Source: Lachnospiraceae bacterium (GTDB taxonomy: Bacteria; Bacillota; Clostridia; Lachnospirales; Lachnospiraceae). From it: 64,000 nt of DNA. Location: positions 16,437 to 80,436 of the forward strand of contig JAFTAP010000081.1 of NCBI GenBank assembly GCA_017455525.1. Reading direction: 5' to 3'. A program made the translations under genes and the position numbers. This document shows, one piece after another, positions 63,979-64,000 of the stretch (position 1 is the stretch's first letter; every line of letters begins with the position of its first letter). Below the pieces are notes generated by a model. It saw only the letters and a program-made list of their open reading frames with translations, was not told where the DNA came from and did no database searches.

Positions 63979-64000
63979 ACAAAGCTGTAATAAATCTCAA

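Noticed and set aside
1-64000. CRISPR arrays, tRNA or rRNA genes, riboswitches
   Set aside because: No regularly spaced repeats, no cloverleaf with CCA-type ends and no known aptamer core were seen on reading both strands.

Overview
The window looks like a Clostridia genome, most likely Lachnospiraceae. The pointers are AGGAGG-type ribosome binding sites, a LoaP-type NusG paralogue, a Tn1549/CD1107-style conjugation module (PrgI, VirB4, NlpC/P60, DUF4366, TopB, giant methylase-helicase) and an AT-rich glycan locus. The family placement is inference from gene families; no rRNA, tRNA or other taxonomic marker is present.

Layout. (1) 1-27.7 kb and 30.1-43.5 kb, all on the minus strand: one very long, tightly packed glycan locus with many ATGA overlaps. 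It holds glycosyltransferases, SAM methyltransferases, two DegT aminotransferases, five radical-SAM proteins, cupins, WcbI-like proteins, an acyl-carrier module (FkbH, VOC, ACP, LpxD-like acyltransferase) and a sedoheptulose-to-heptose supply line (Rpe, split transketolase, GmhA, GmhB, HldE-like). It ends upstream in a ClyA/Hbl-like helical protein. (2) 27.7-30.1 kb: an IS110-type element with a structured 5' RNA region, a transposase interrupted by one in-frame amber codon, and a small extra gene. (3) 43.6-45.9 kb: the control region. A loaP gene is preceded by a tyrosine recombinase gene lying between two 23-24 bp inverted repeats, with a plausible loaP promoter just inside the proximal repeat. 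(4) 46-63.9 kb, minus strand and visibly GC-richer: an integrative conjugative element module from a ParE-type toxin-antitoxin pair to VirB6. Relaxase and coupling protein are not in the window.

How it may work together (inference). The recombinase flips a segment of about 1.5 kb carrying the loaP promoter. LoaP, with hairpins in the leader after its gene, lets RNA polymerase read through a glycan operon of more than 40 kb. A second layer of variation is suggested by twelve G6-G8 tracts, all on the coding strand of glycan-locus genes. In three genes a one-base change in such a tract is what breaks or restores the reading frame. A third oddity is a recurring Rossmann-like YGAG module attached N- or C-terminally to eleven otherwise unrelated enzymes.

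No flippase, polymerase, priming phosphoglycosyl transferase or ABC exporter is seen. The glycan is therefore either finished in the cytoplasm (for example on a protein) or exported by genes outside the window. The glycan locus runs off the left edge and the conjugative element off the right edge.
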